A DNA stretch of 64,000 bases, from assembly GCA_963934295.1 (NCBI GenBank), contig CAWVXY010000005.1, positions 1-64,000 on the forward strand, read 5' to 3'. The DNA comes from Seribacter sp963934295. GTDB taxonomy: Bacteria; Verrucomicrobiota; Verrucomicrobiia; Opitutales; Seribacteraceae. The notes under the pieces are model-generated. The model was not told the origin of the DNA. It ran no database searches and was given only the letters and a program-made list of their open reading frames with translations. The position numbers and the translations under genes are program-made. This document shows positions 16,281 to 24,660 of this stretch, one piece after another (within the stretch, counting starts at the first letter, position 1; each line of letters starts with the position of its first letter).

Positions 16281-19200
16281 TTATAGGTAATTCAAGAGTG
16301 AGGTATTCATCAACTGAGAGCCAATTTGCAATGCAGCTTGGTATGAAGTGGATAAACGAGTAAGCCGCATAATAGCTTCAGATAAATCTATATCTACATC
16401 GTTTGAAATGCGTTGATCGAGTTGAACAAAATAATCTTCATCGTGTGCCTTAACGGTTTCCATTCGAAGCATTCTCGCGGACAGTGCACCTAGTTTGTTA
16501 ATTAACTTGTCTTCCTGCTCGAGAAGTTTCATTTCCTCGTCTTCAACTTCTTGTGAGTAATGCGAAGGAGTAGCATTAGAAAGTGCATCTCTTAAATCTA
16601 CAAGAGAATTAACAACATCGCCGAGTTCCTCAGTACCTTTATTATCAGCATCAAGAAAACCAGAAATTTTGCTCTCATTCCCAATATAATATTGGGAGTT
16701 TTTATCGCTTCCAGTATAACTGATATTTATAACATCACCATTATTGTCACGATGGTCCAAAAATGTTTTTGTACCCGTGGCAAAAGAAAAACTATCCCCA
16801 ACATTGGCACTCATCGAAGTCCCCTTAAGTGGTATGTCACCAGAAATATCAAACCCTAAAATTTTGTATGGACCTGGATCACTCGGATTCTGTCCCCAAA
16901 GAATATCAGCTTCCATTTCCTGACCATTAGACAACATTACCTTTGCCTTTTGAAAATTGGGGGGCACTTCTCCACCGCTAGATGATCCAAAAAAATATCT
17001 TCCGGGTTCAATAACCTTAAGTCCAACAACTTGACCATCTGAATCCACTATGGCTTCCGCTTTTGCATCAATGCCAGAACTACCAGCAGTTTGCACACTA
17101 ACTACAGGACTATCCGTATTTTCAACCTTAAATTTAAAGACATGATCTAATGGTTTCTCAACTTGAAGCCAAATATCATTAGCAACCAATTGACCACTTA
17201 TAGTAGGGACATTGGTATCACTTGGAGTGACGAGAGGTAAATCTCCGGACAAACTAGGAATATTTAAGTAATTGTTAAAGCTATTTTTCTGGCACTGGAA
17301 ATATTTCCCTTCATGGTAGACAATTTGCCCGAAATCATAAGATAAATTAGGGCTCCAATCATCTCCTTGCTCCGCGGAACGAGGACCGGGAATAGTATTG
17401 GAACTTCCCACTTTGCTGAATAAGGTTTTGTTTTGTAACGAGTAATCAGGAATAGTCTGAATAGTCCAATTAGCGGCGAAATTAATTGCTGTGTTATTGG
17501 TTGGAGAAATGTCATTATTGGCAACATAGTAACCTCCATTTCGGTATGCATGATCTCCCTTGTTAACTGCAAAACCTTCAAGCCACGTCGTAGCCTCAGT
17601 CCAATTAGTGCCAAAATTAGCTAGGGTATTTGTTTCAGCAGTAATTGCAGAATTAGCAAAGTAAAGTTTACCATTTGCTGCAGTTAAATCACCGGACGAG
17701 ACTGGTAAACCTGCAACCCAATCAGCCGGTTTATTAAAATTCTGCTTAGCAACATAAAAATCATTATTGTCAGGATCGTAGATATAATCTCCAGCTTTCG
17801 CATCAAGCCTTTTACTTGCTGAATAAATGTGCTCTTTTCCTTCAGTGGGTAAAGTATCTCCGAGAAGAAAGACTTTCCCATCAGAACGCTCGGTTAATGC
17901 GACAATATCAAGTCCACTACCAACTAAATCCGCACTATTGATAGCATTATTTTCAAGAGAAAAAGACGAGTCTTTCTTTACAGCATAGTATTGATTATTT
18001 GCAGTATCGTGGAAATACTGACCTTTTTTCAAATTCACCTTATCGGGTCCATAACCGACCTCAATCAATCCGGAAGGAAGAAAAACTGAGACAGGATTGG
18101 TGGTGGTGCTAACATTCTTAAAATATTTGTTGTTAGAAGTAATCAAAGTAGCTTCATTTTCGACATCCACAGAAGCATTTTTTGCAGAAACCCCAACAGT
18201 TAACTGAGATAAAAGAGATGCTTGGGGCGGGTTTGGTGCCGTACCTAACTCCTTCCAGTTTGAACTAAAATTAGTGCTGGTGTTAGATGTGGCAGGAATT
18301 TGGTTTGGCGCTTCATAAAGTTTACCATCATGAAAAATAGTTTCTCCCTGAGACGCTGCTTCACCAGATTTCCATTCTCCCAAATGTTTAGTATTAATCT
18401 CATAATAAACTCCTTTTCCGTTCCCATCAATACCATCCCATACTACATCACCGACTGCATAATCTTTCTTCGGGTCAAATGTTCCTCTCATCGAATCAGT
18501 TGCGACTAAAACTGAAGTAGAGTCGGGAGAGATAAAGTCGCCTGCAAGAAAAGCAGATGAATTGAATGAATTAAGACTAGCCGGATCTCTTGGCATAGTT
18601 GTGGCCGAAGCTGTTGCCTGAGAAAGAACGGAATTAACATCTGTTGCGGACAATGTTACTGATTGGTTTGCTAAATAGTACTTATTATTAGTGTCATCGT
18701 GAAGATACTGGCCAGCATTAAGAGTAAAAGGAGCTCCAGTGGAAAGCTTTACCACTTGACCGTTATAGCTTACCACATCTCCATTTGGAGGAAAACTCTC
18801 AACGATGTAATTTAAATTTGTGGGGTCAACATTAGCAGAATCTTGAACAAGGAAATAACGACCCTCATGCAAAATTACATCATTATTTTGGAACTTTTCA
18901 CTGGTGGAGAAAACTTGGCCGTTTTCCTTAATAAAAGTTCCTTTGACAATAGATCCCCCCTCACCTGCAGCTACTAATTTGTACTCTAAGGTTTCAGGAT
19001 CAAAAAATACAGTTGCTTCGCTTTCTGAACCGTCTACTAAAAATTCATTAACGGGGACAGCAATTCGCTTTACAACATTAGCCAGATCAGTTGCCAATGC
19101 AGCACCTGGATTGCTCGATTGCTGATACTCCTGAATCTTACTGGCCAAAAGAATATTTTGAGCGTAAGTAGTGGCATTTGCTTGATCCGCAAAAAGCTTT

Positions 19201-20465
19201 CCGTCCGGTGTGGTGTAGTAGAAACGACTGGTTGTTCCGGTAACCTCTAAATTCCAATCTTCTCTTTGGACATTATAACCACTCCCAACTTCGGCCCAAT
19301 AATCGGTGCCACTATTAACTGGAGAATGATTCACATTATCTGACCCAATTGATTCAAAAAAACGGCCTTCATGCTCAACAATGTCACCTTGTTTGTAAAT
19401 CGTAAGGCGTTTCCAATGCTCAGTATGCTCCACGGCTAATTGTGAAGTTCCTTTGACCAGTGTTGAAGAAACAGTTAAGTTCCTATTCCAATCACTTCCT
19501 TGAACTGCACTATCAACAATCTGTTTTTCGCTTGGCGAAAGTTCCGAATATTTAGTACCGGGATAACGCAACGCAGTTTCTGCATTAAGTTTTTCTTCCA
19601 ATTGCTCAGGGAAATAATAATTCGGATTCCACTTCGTAGTGTAAGAAGAAGAAGCCTGATAAGATTCGCCGACATTTCCGAATACCAACAGATCACCATT
19701 CGTAGCTATTTCTGCCTTAAGACCAGCCTTTTGATTTCTATATGCGTCATGTGAAGCGGAACCTCGAACGAATGCCTTATATTCTGAAGTTTCAAAAGAT
19801 AAAGAATCGGAAAGCAGTTCTGCATCGTTATTAATTAAATCCTTTAAGCGAGATGCAATAGATTCTGTGCTTAGCCCATCAACTTTAGACTGAACCACAT
19901 ATTCTCTACCATTAAGTGAAAAACTTAAGACTTCGTCTTTACTGACTCTTCTCTTTCCATCATTTCCTAAAGAACCAACTTCATTGAAAGTAAAGGTTTT
20001 CTGTTCTCTTTTACCAAGTAAAATCTCTGAATTCCCGAAATCTGGCTTTAACTTAGTACCACCAAACAAAGCTTGCTTACGATGGGTAGAATTAACTCGA
20101 TTGAGGGCTTCTTCGATTAATTGATTCAATTCGAAACCATATGTTTCCATAGCTGGACCATTCAAACTTGAACCCGCTGTTCTTGCAATTTCCTGCCCCC
20201 GCTGATTGATTTCGCGAAGTTTGTCCAAATTTAAATGACCGGCATCAAGGTACTCTTTCGCATAAGAAGCGTTTCTTTGATACTGAGTTAACTGACCTTT
20301 TTGAGTTTCGAGTTGTATTACTCGACCTAGACGCATTCCATCGTCTTCAGGCAAGGTTAACTTTTGACCACTCGTAATTTGAGCATCTAGCTTAAACCTT
20401 TGCTGATCAAGTTCTTTTATCTTTTCGATAATAGAATTACTTGAACTGATGTTTGGAAGCCTCAT
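16281..20465 (-). CDS. flgL: Giant hook-filament junction protein FlgL with module insertion
   Basis: FlgL (HAP3) joins the hook to the filament. Usual length is about 300 aa; this one has 1394. The flagellin-like ends are intact. Residues 1-150 form the N-terminal coiled coil (LDAQITSGQKL, YQRNASYAKEYLD, FGGTKLKPDFG). Residues about 1280-1394 form the C-terminal coil (LGDVVNSLVDLRDALSN, SYQAALQIGSQLMNTSLLNYL). Between about residues 270 and 1180 lies an insertion of repeated modules, described separately. The single frame is uninterrupted over 4.2 kb and sits 3 nt after flgK, so the size is not a fusion artefact visible here. The insertion would be exposed on the outside of the junction, where flagellin-fold D2/D3 domains project. 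Confidence 0.88.
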   Translation of the reverse strand: MRLPNISSSNSIIEKIKELDQQRFKLDAQITSGQKLTLPEDDGMRLGRVIQLETQKGQLTQYQRNASYAKEYLDAGHLNLDKLREINQRGQEIARTAGSSLNGPAMETYGFELNQLIEEALNRVNSTHRKQALFGGTKLKPDFGNSEILLGKREQKTFTFNEVGSLGNDGKRRVSKDEVLSFSLNGREYVVQSKVDGLSTESIASRLKDLINNDAELLSDSLSFETSEYKAFVRGSASHDAYRNQKAGLKAEIATNGDLLVFGNVGESYQASSSYTTKWNPNYYFPEQLEEKLNAETALRYPGTKYSELSPSEKQIVDSAVQGSDWNRNLTVSSTLVKGTSQLAVEHTEHWKRLTIYKQGDIVEHEGRFFESIGSDNVNHSPVNSGTDYWAEVGSGYNVQREDWNLEVTGTTSRFYYTTPDGKLFADQANATTYAQNILLASKIQEYQQSSNPGAALATDLANVVKRIAVPVNEFLVDGSESEATVFFDPETLEYKLVAAGEGGSIVKGTFIKENGQVFSTSEKFQNNDVILHEGRYFLVQDSANVDPTNLNYIVESFPPNGDVVSYNGQVVKLSTGAPFTLNAGQYLHDDTNNKYYLANQSVTLSATDVNSVLSQATASATTMPRDPASLNSFNSSAFLAGDFISPDSTSVLVATDSMRGTFDPKKDYAVGDVVWDGIDGNGKGVYYEINTKHLGEWKSGEAASQGETIFHDGKLYEAPNQIPATSNTSTNFSSNWKELGTAPNPPQASLLSQLTVGVSAKNASVDVENEATLITSNNKYFKNVSTTTNPVSVFLPSGLIEVGYGPDKVNLKKGQYFHDTANNQYYAVKKDSSFSLENNAINSADLVGSGLDIVALTERSDGKVFLLGDTLPTEGKEHIYSASKRLDAKAGDYIYDPDNNDFYVAKQNFNKPADWVAGLPVSSGDLTAANGKLYFANSAITAETNTLANFGTNWTEATTWLEGFAVNKGDHAYRNGGYYVANNDISPTNNTAINFAANWTIQTIPDYSLQNKTLFSKVGSSNTIPGPRSAEQGDDWSPNLSYDFGQIVYHEGKYFQCQKNSFNNYLNIPSLSGDLPLVTPSDTNVPTISGQLVANDIWLQVEKPLDHVFKFKVENTDSPVVSVQTAGSSGIDAKAEAIVDSDGQVVGLKVIEPGRYFFGSSSGGEVPPNFQKAKVMLSNGQEMEADILWGQNPSDPGPYKILGFDISGDIPLKGTSMSANVGDSFSFATGTKTFLDHRDNNGDVINISYTGSDKNSQYYIGNESKISGFLDADNKGTEELGDVVNSLVDLRDALSNATPSHYSQEVEDEEMKLLEQEDKLINKLGALSARMLRMETVKAHDEDYFVQLDQRISNDVDIDLSEAIMRLTRLSTSYQAALQIGSQLMNTSLLNYL
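17157..19415 (-). repeat. Tandem CBM5/12-like modules inside FlgL
   Basis: Within FlgL residues about 351-1103 at least six segments follow W-x4-Y/V-x2-G(D/E)-x-V-x-x-x-G-x-x-Y/F-x-A...W, for example WKRLTIYKQGDIVEHEGRFF (351), WKSGEAASQGETIFHDGKLY (698), WVAGLPVSSGDLTAANGKLY (916), WLEGFAVNKGDHAYRNGGYY (961) and WSPNLSYDFGQIVYHEGKYF (1037). Many close with a second Trp 25-40 residues on. A second type, GQYLHDDTNNKYYLA (585), GQYFHDTANNQYYAV (815), GDYIYDPDNNDFYVA (892), alternates with it. The first pattern resembles chitin-binding CBM5/12 modules. Function is inference. Confidence 0.75.
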
Positions 20466-20468
20466 TTA

Positions 20469-23400
20469 TTATTTTAAAAGTCCCATAACAACAAGTTCCA
20501 GCATTTTGTCGAGTGTATTTAAAACTCGAGAAGACGCTTGAAAAGATCGCTGAAACTGCATCAAGTCAGCGACCTCTTCATCAATAGAGACTGAGCTTAT
20601 TGCATTTCGTTGATCAAGTAAAAGTGTTTCAATCGTATTCTGGTGGTCAATATTGTCACTCAAATCAGATAGAGAATTTCCAATATCAGCATTGATGTCT
20701 GAAATGTCTTTGGCAAATTCGTTATTACCCAATTCTGCGATTGCCAAAGCAAGGTCATTGGATCCTTGGTCAAAATCAGAACTAGCTACAATACTCTCTG
20801 CAGTAAGTTTACTATCAACAATTAATGAACTCGCTAAGTTCCAACTGTTATCGAGTACGGCATCGAAAGAAAAATTATCACCAAGCAAAAACTCGCTATC
20901 CCCCTGTTCAAGCCTAAAGGGAACATTTTCATATGCTAGCATGACAGAACGTCCATCATCAGCGGTACCTATAAGTAAATCCTCTCCGGCATAATTCTTG
21001 TCTGTCTCCATCGTGACATTTTGCATTCTTTTCGCACTACCATAAAAAGTATAAATCGATCCAGAATTGGAATCCTCTAATTGGAGCTGCCCGTCAACGG
21101 TGTCTCTTATAATATAACCTGTGCCTTCAAATTGTGCTTTTAATTCAACCGGAATAACAGGAGTTGTACTTGTAACAGTAAAAGTATCATCTTCAGCGTA
21201 AGCGAGGGTCATATTTACTTCATTACGAAACAATTTCATTTCGCCATTTCCTTCAACACCATATAGACCAAACTGCTCCTCCATTATAACATTTCGCCCC
21301 ATAGTCGGACGAGTAAGATTAGCCTCAAACCCAAATAAGTATTCCCCCGGTGCATCTTGTGGATTGTATATAGTGTTAACTTGCGTAACAAACTTAGACA
21401 CAAGATCGTTAAGAGAAACCCTAAAGTCTTCAAGCTCAACCTGCCTTGCATGTTGATAACCATGTAAAGAACCAGACTTCAAATCAACTTCAACACCATT
21501 AACAAACAAAGCATCAGTGGAAGGTAAATCGTTTGACTTTTGGAGAATGTGAAAACTCTTAATTTCACCATTCTGAATAATTGCCTCGGCAACTCCAATA
21601 TTTAACTCCTGCAAAGAACCATTTGTAATATTCAATCCACCTGGATTAGACTTCCTTAATACAGATGTGGGGGGTAATCCCGAAGTCGCATCAGGGGTAA
21701 AAATATGAAAATTATTTTTCCATTTTGCGTCTGAAGGATTAAAGGTATTTATGGCGGCATCACCAGCAATTGGATTTGGTTTTGCTTTGACTAAAAAGTG
21801 AGTTGATGAAGTTTCATCATAATAAATTTTCCCAGCATCAAAATTTATTTGTAATTCTGTAGCTTCAACACCGTCTTTAATTATTGTAACATTCTTAGGC
21901 AATGATTGAACCGTGGAAATTGTATCATCTACAAATGCACCGATCCTGATAAAATTAGAGGATGAGGAAGGTAGTTCAGTAGATGCAGCTGAAACACCTG
22001 CAACTGCCATATAAAAGTCTCCTCCTGAACCAGATGGAGAACTTGGATCAACAAAAGAAATGACAGATCCAGCAATTAAATCATTTCCATTTGGCCAAGA
22101 TACATCTAATTCTTGCGATTTTTGAGGAAGAGTTGCCCCTAAAGCAACAATTCCTGATTGATCAACTGAACCTGCCGTTTTGGGTAATGAGGAAATTTCT
22201 GTTCCCTTTGATACATTTTGGGTCGCTTGATAATAATTGTTATTAAATTGAAAAACCTCTCCATTTGAGTAATTCCTAGAGCTTAGAACAGCTTCAGTTG
22301 CTGGGTCAACAAGACCAACCTCATTTGATACAGGTCCTACATCTGTTGTGGCTTGATAAACTTTGCCCTCGTAATAGATTTGGCTGCCCTTTGAAAAGAA
22401 ATCTACATCAGAAAAAGTCCGTTTAGTTTCTGTAACAATTCCATTTGGGGAATTTGATATGGCCAAAAATCTGGTTTCATCTGTTAAGAGATCACCTTTT
22501 TGTGTATCTACTAAAGCTTGATAATAACTATTACCTTCATAAAAAACCTCACCTGTTTTCCGAGAAGCAGAAGATGGATCGATTGGGGTTGTAGTCGCAA
22601 TATCTCCTCCAGTTTGAGCAGCGATCTCATTACCTGCATCAACCGCTTGATTAGCCATTTGAACTGGTTCTACCTGTTGAAGAGCTAATGCTGCTTGGTT
22701 CTCTACTGGAACTTTTTCTCCTTGATTATCAACAACAAGGGGTTCAGTTGGTTTAGGAGGTAAAATACTAACTAAGAATGGTCCATCAGAATCATCATAT
22801 TTTGAACCACTTTTCAAAACCTCTAGTCGTCCGAGTTGCCCACTTGAATCTATCTTAGCACGTACAACTGCAGCAGTACCAGTAGGATCCTTGGGTGCAG
22901 CAATTGTAAATTCCTGTCCCCATTGGTTTGTTAAATTCTTGGCGCCCTTAGAATCTAAGATATTAATCTTCTCGCCATTTTCACCATCAATAAAAAGATT
23001 CACAAAACCGGAAACTTTACCAGTCGCGGCAGAAATATCATCCTCCTGTGAAAAGTTTATTAAACTGCCCAACTCTTCAAAAAGTTTTTGCCTTTGATCC
23101 CTGTAAGAAACTGCTTTGCCCTGATCAAGTAATTCAAATCGGCGAACTTGTGTATTTGTTTCGTGGATTTGTCCAAGCAAAATATTAATCTGATCTGTAG
23201 ACCTTGAAATAATCTCTGAAACATCCGACTCAATTTGCTCCAAGCTATGCCCGGCTTCATTAAATCGCTTGGTCAAAGTTTCAATTTTGTGATATAATTC
23301 CTGTTTGATCGTAGGTTCATAAGGAGATGCTGAAAGCTCCTGAAAAGTATTAAAGAAATCATTTAAAGCACGTGTCAAACTACCAGGAGCCAAATCACTC

Positions 23401-23756
23401 TCATGCAAGTCATCAAGTCCAACATTAACACCTTGCCGATTAATTTTCTCGCCCAACGCACCTTGTAATAATTGAAGGATTTCTTGCTGTGCGGCTAAAG
23501 AGGCCGAGTCTCCTTTCTCGTTGATTACCCTGGAGTCTAAAATTTGATTTCTTGCATGATCTACACCACCAGTTTCCAAACCAGATGAAAGAAGACCACC
23601 AAAAGAAGTATGCATAACACCCTCTCGAGCAAGCACTCTCTGCCTAGCATAATTCTCGTCATTTACATGAGCTAAATTCTGACCAGCAACTTCTGCGGTC
23701 CTTGCATGGTAGCGAAGGGCTTCAGAACTTTTGCTTATTTCTCCTAATAGTCCCAT
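20469..23756 (-). CDS. flgK: Enlarged hook-associated protein FlgK with module insertion
   Basis: FlgK (HAP1) is the first hook-filament junction protein. Residues 1-250 carry the standard N-terminal region: QNLAHVNDENYARQRV near residue 27, LTRALNDFFNTFQELSASPYEP near 128 and the helical hairpin to about 240. The C-terminus is typical too, with VADLMQFQRSFQASSRVLNT followed by LDKMLELVV. Normal length is about 450-650 aa; this protein has 1095. Residues about 290-700 hold extra modules like those of FlgL. Lies between flgN (its chaperone) and flgL. Confidence 0.9.
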   Translation of the reverse strand: MGLLGEISKSSEALRYHARTAEVAGQNLAHVNDENYARQRVLAREGVMHTSFGGLLSSGLETGGVDHARNQILDSRVINEKGDSASLAAQQEILQLLQGALGEKINRQGVNVGLDDLHESDLAPGSLTRALNDFFNTFQELSASPYEPTIKQELYHKIETLTKRFNEAGHSLEQIESDVSEIISRSTDQINILLGQIHETNTQVRRFELLDQGKAVSYRDQRQKLFEELGSLINFSQEDDISAATGKVSGFVNLFIDGENGEKINILDSKGAKNLTNQWGQEFTIAAPKDPTGTAAVVRAKIDSSGQLGRLEVLKSGSKYDDSDGPFLVSILPPKPTEPLVVDNQGEKVPVENQAALALQQVEPVQMANQAVDAGNEIAAQTGGDIATTTPIDPSSASRKTGEVFYEGNSYYQALVDTQKGDLLTDETRFLAISNSPNGIVTETKRTFSDVDFFSKGSQIYYEGKVYQATTDVGPVSNEVGLVDPATEAVLSSRNYSNGEVFQFNNNYYQATQNVSKGTEISSLPKTAGSVDQSGIVALGATLPQKSQELDVSWPNGNDLIAGSVISFVDPSSPSGSGGDFYMAVAGVSAASTELPSSSSNFIRIGAFVDDTISTVQSLPKNVTIIKDGVEATELQINFDAGKIYYDETSSTHFLVKAKPNPIAGDAAINTFNPSDAKWKNNFHIFTPDATSGLPPTSVLRKSNPGGLNITNGSLQELNIGVAEAIIQNGEIKSFHILQKSNDLPSTDALFVNGVEVDLKSGSLHGYQHARQVELEDFRVSLNDLVSKFVTQVNTIYNPQDAPGEYLFGFEANLTRPTMGRNVIMEEQFGLYGVEGNGEMKLFRNEVNMTLAYAEDDTFTVTSTTPVIPVELKAQFEGTGYIIRDTVDGQLQLEDSNSGSIYTFYGSAKRMQNVTMETDKNYAGEDLLIGTADDGRSVMLAYENVPFRLEQGDSEFLLGDNFSFDAVLDNSWNLASSLIVDSKLTAESIVASSDFDQGSNDLALAIAELGNNEFAKDISDINADIGNSLSDLSDNIDHQNTIETLLLDQRNAISSVSIDEEVADLMQFQRSFQASSRVLNTLDKMLELVVMGLLK
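21717..22568 (-). repeat. Repeated modules inside FlgK shared with FlgL
   Basis: FlgK residues about 397-680 contain TGEVFYEGNSYYQALVDTQK (401), KGSQIYYEGKVYQATTDVGP (456), NGEVFQFNNNYYQATQNVSK (498), a longer variant GSVISFVDPSS...GGDFYMAVAG (563) and AGKIYYDETSSTHFLVKAKP (641) closing with W679. The G-x-x-Y/F-x-x-x-G/N-x-x-Y-x-A core is the same as in the FlgL insertion, although the leading Trp is missing here. The shared module suggests the two proteins form one decorated structure. Confidence 0.7.
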
Positions 23757-23769
23757 GATAAATTAGGTC

Positions 23770-24300
23770 TTATGCGGATTCATTTAGAGATGAACGACCA
23801 GATTTAGACAAACGGCTAATATCCCCGGATCGGTTATAGGTTTTAGAATGAGATTTAGGGTCTGTAACTGAAAGTAGTTGATCTGTAACTTCAGATAAAC
23901 GAGCAAGAATCTTTTGATTTTGAGAAATCCTGTATCTGATTTGCGAAATCAGTTTATTGATTTCCTCAATTATGCTTTGAAACATGGGTTGGGTTACAAC
24001 TGGAAAATGCTCCACTAACTGATTTAAACTGGAATCACTAGGTTCACCAAGCGAGCTAGCGAGCGAAGTTACAAAGCCCTGTCTTCTTTTTTGAAGCATT
24101 TGGCTCGCTTCCATTTGCGTTTGAACAGATTGATTAATTTCCATGAGACTCTCTGTCCTTCGATCAAGAATACTTTGTTGTTGAGCATTTAAAAGACCAA
24201 CTAAACCACCGTATTCCTGCAATTCGTCCCTTAATAAAGTAAGCAAATCTTCCCATGTAAAGGTAAGACTTGGGTTGGGTTTCTGAGCGAGTTGAACCAT
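23770..24300 (-). CDS. flgN: FlgN-like chaperone for FlgK/FlgL
   Basis: 176 aa, almost wholly alpha-helical by composition, with a heptad-like central region (LLRDELQEYGGLVGLLNAQQ, SIIEEINKLISQIRYRISQN) and a Ser/Arg-rich tail. Matches FlgN in size and pattern; direct sequence motifs are weak in this family. The call rests largely on its position just before flgK and flgL, its export substrates. Confidence 0.75.
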   Translation of the reverse strand: MVQLAQKPNPSLTFTWEDLLTLLRDELQEYGGLVGLLNAQQQSILDRRTESLMEINQSVQTQMEASQMLQKRRQGFVTSLASSLGEPSDSSLNQLVEHFPVVTQPMFQSIIEEINKLISQIRYRISQNQKILARLSEVTDQLLSVTDPKSHSKTYNRSGDISRLSKSGRSSLNESA

Positions 24301-24307
24301 TTCCTTA

Positions 24308-24652
24308 CTATTTCGTATCCTTGCTCACCGAGGCTGAAATATCACCTTCGGATTGAAGTTGTTGCTGTAGAATAGTCGAAACGCCAAAACCGCCTCCGCT
24401 TGCAATACTTTCAGAAATCGCATCAGTAAAAAAATGCCGATACATACGATGAGCCCCACCATCTTCATTAAAAACACCCTTAAACATAGGTTTTAAAGCT
24501 TCTTTTAAAAACTGCTTAACAAGAACAGATTCGAATTGGTCACTTACTGCGGCAACCTTTTGATTATGAGATGTGTGCTTAGAATGTGCCATCTCCATTA
24601 GCATGGAAGAATCCATTCCCACATATTGTTTTCCTACGCTTTCCGCTTCCAT
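24308..24652 (-). CDS. flgJ: Rod-binding protein, FlgJ N-terminal domain only
   Basis: 114 aa covering only the FlgJ rod-capping domain (VAAVSDQFESVLVKQFLKEA, FNEDGGAHRMYRHFFTDAIS). The muramidase domain found in enterobacterial FlgJ is absent, as in many other phyla, so peptidoglycan opening for the rod must depend on a separate enzyme not visible in this window. Between flgI and flgN, with gaps of 8 and 7 nt. Confidence 0.88.
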   Translation of the reverse strand: MEAESVGKQYVGMDSSMLMEMAHSKHTSHNQKVAAVSDQFESVLVKQFLKEALKPMFKGVFNEDGGAHRMYRHFFTDAISESIASGGGFGVSTILQQQLQSEGDISASVSKDTK

Positions 24653-24660
24653 AATATTAA

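Noticed and set aside
16281..23756. Possibility that giant FlgK and FlgL are fusions or assembly errors
   Set aside because: Both frames are uninterrupted, both keep matching N- and C-terminal halves of a single FlgK or FlgL, and the inserts are similar to each other but not exact copies, unlike a duplication artefact.
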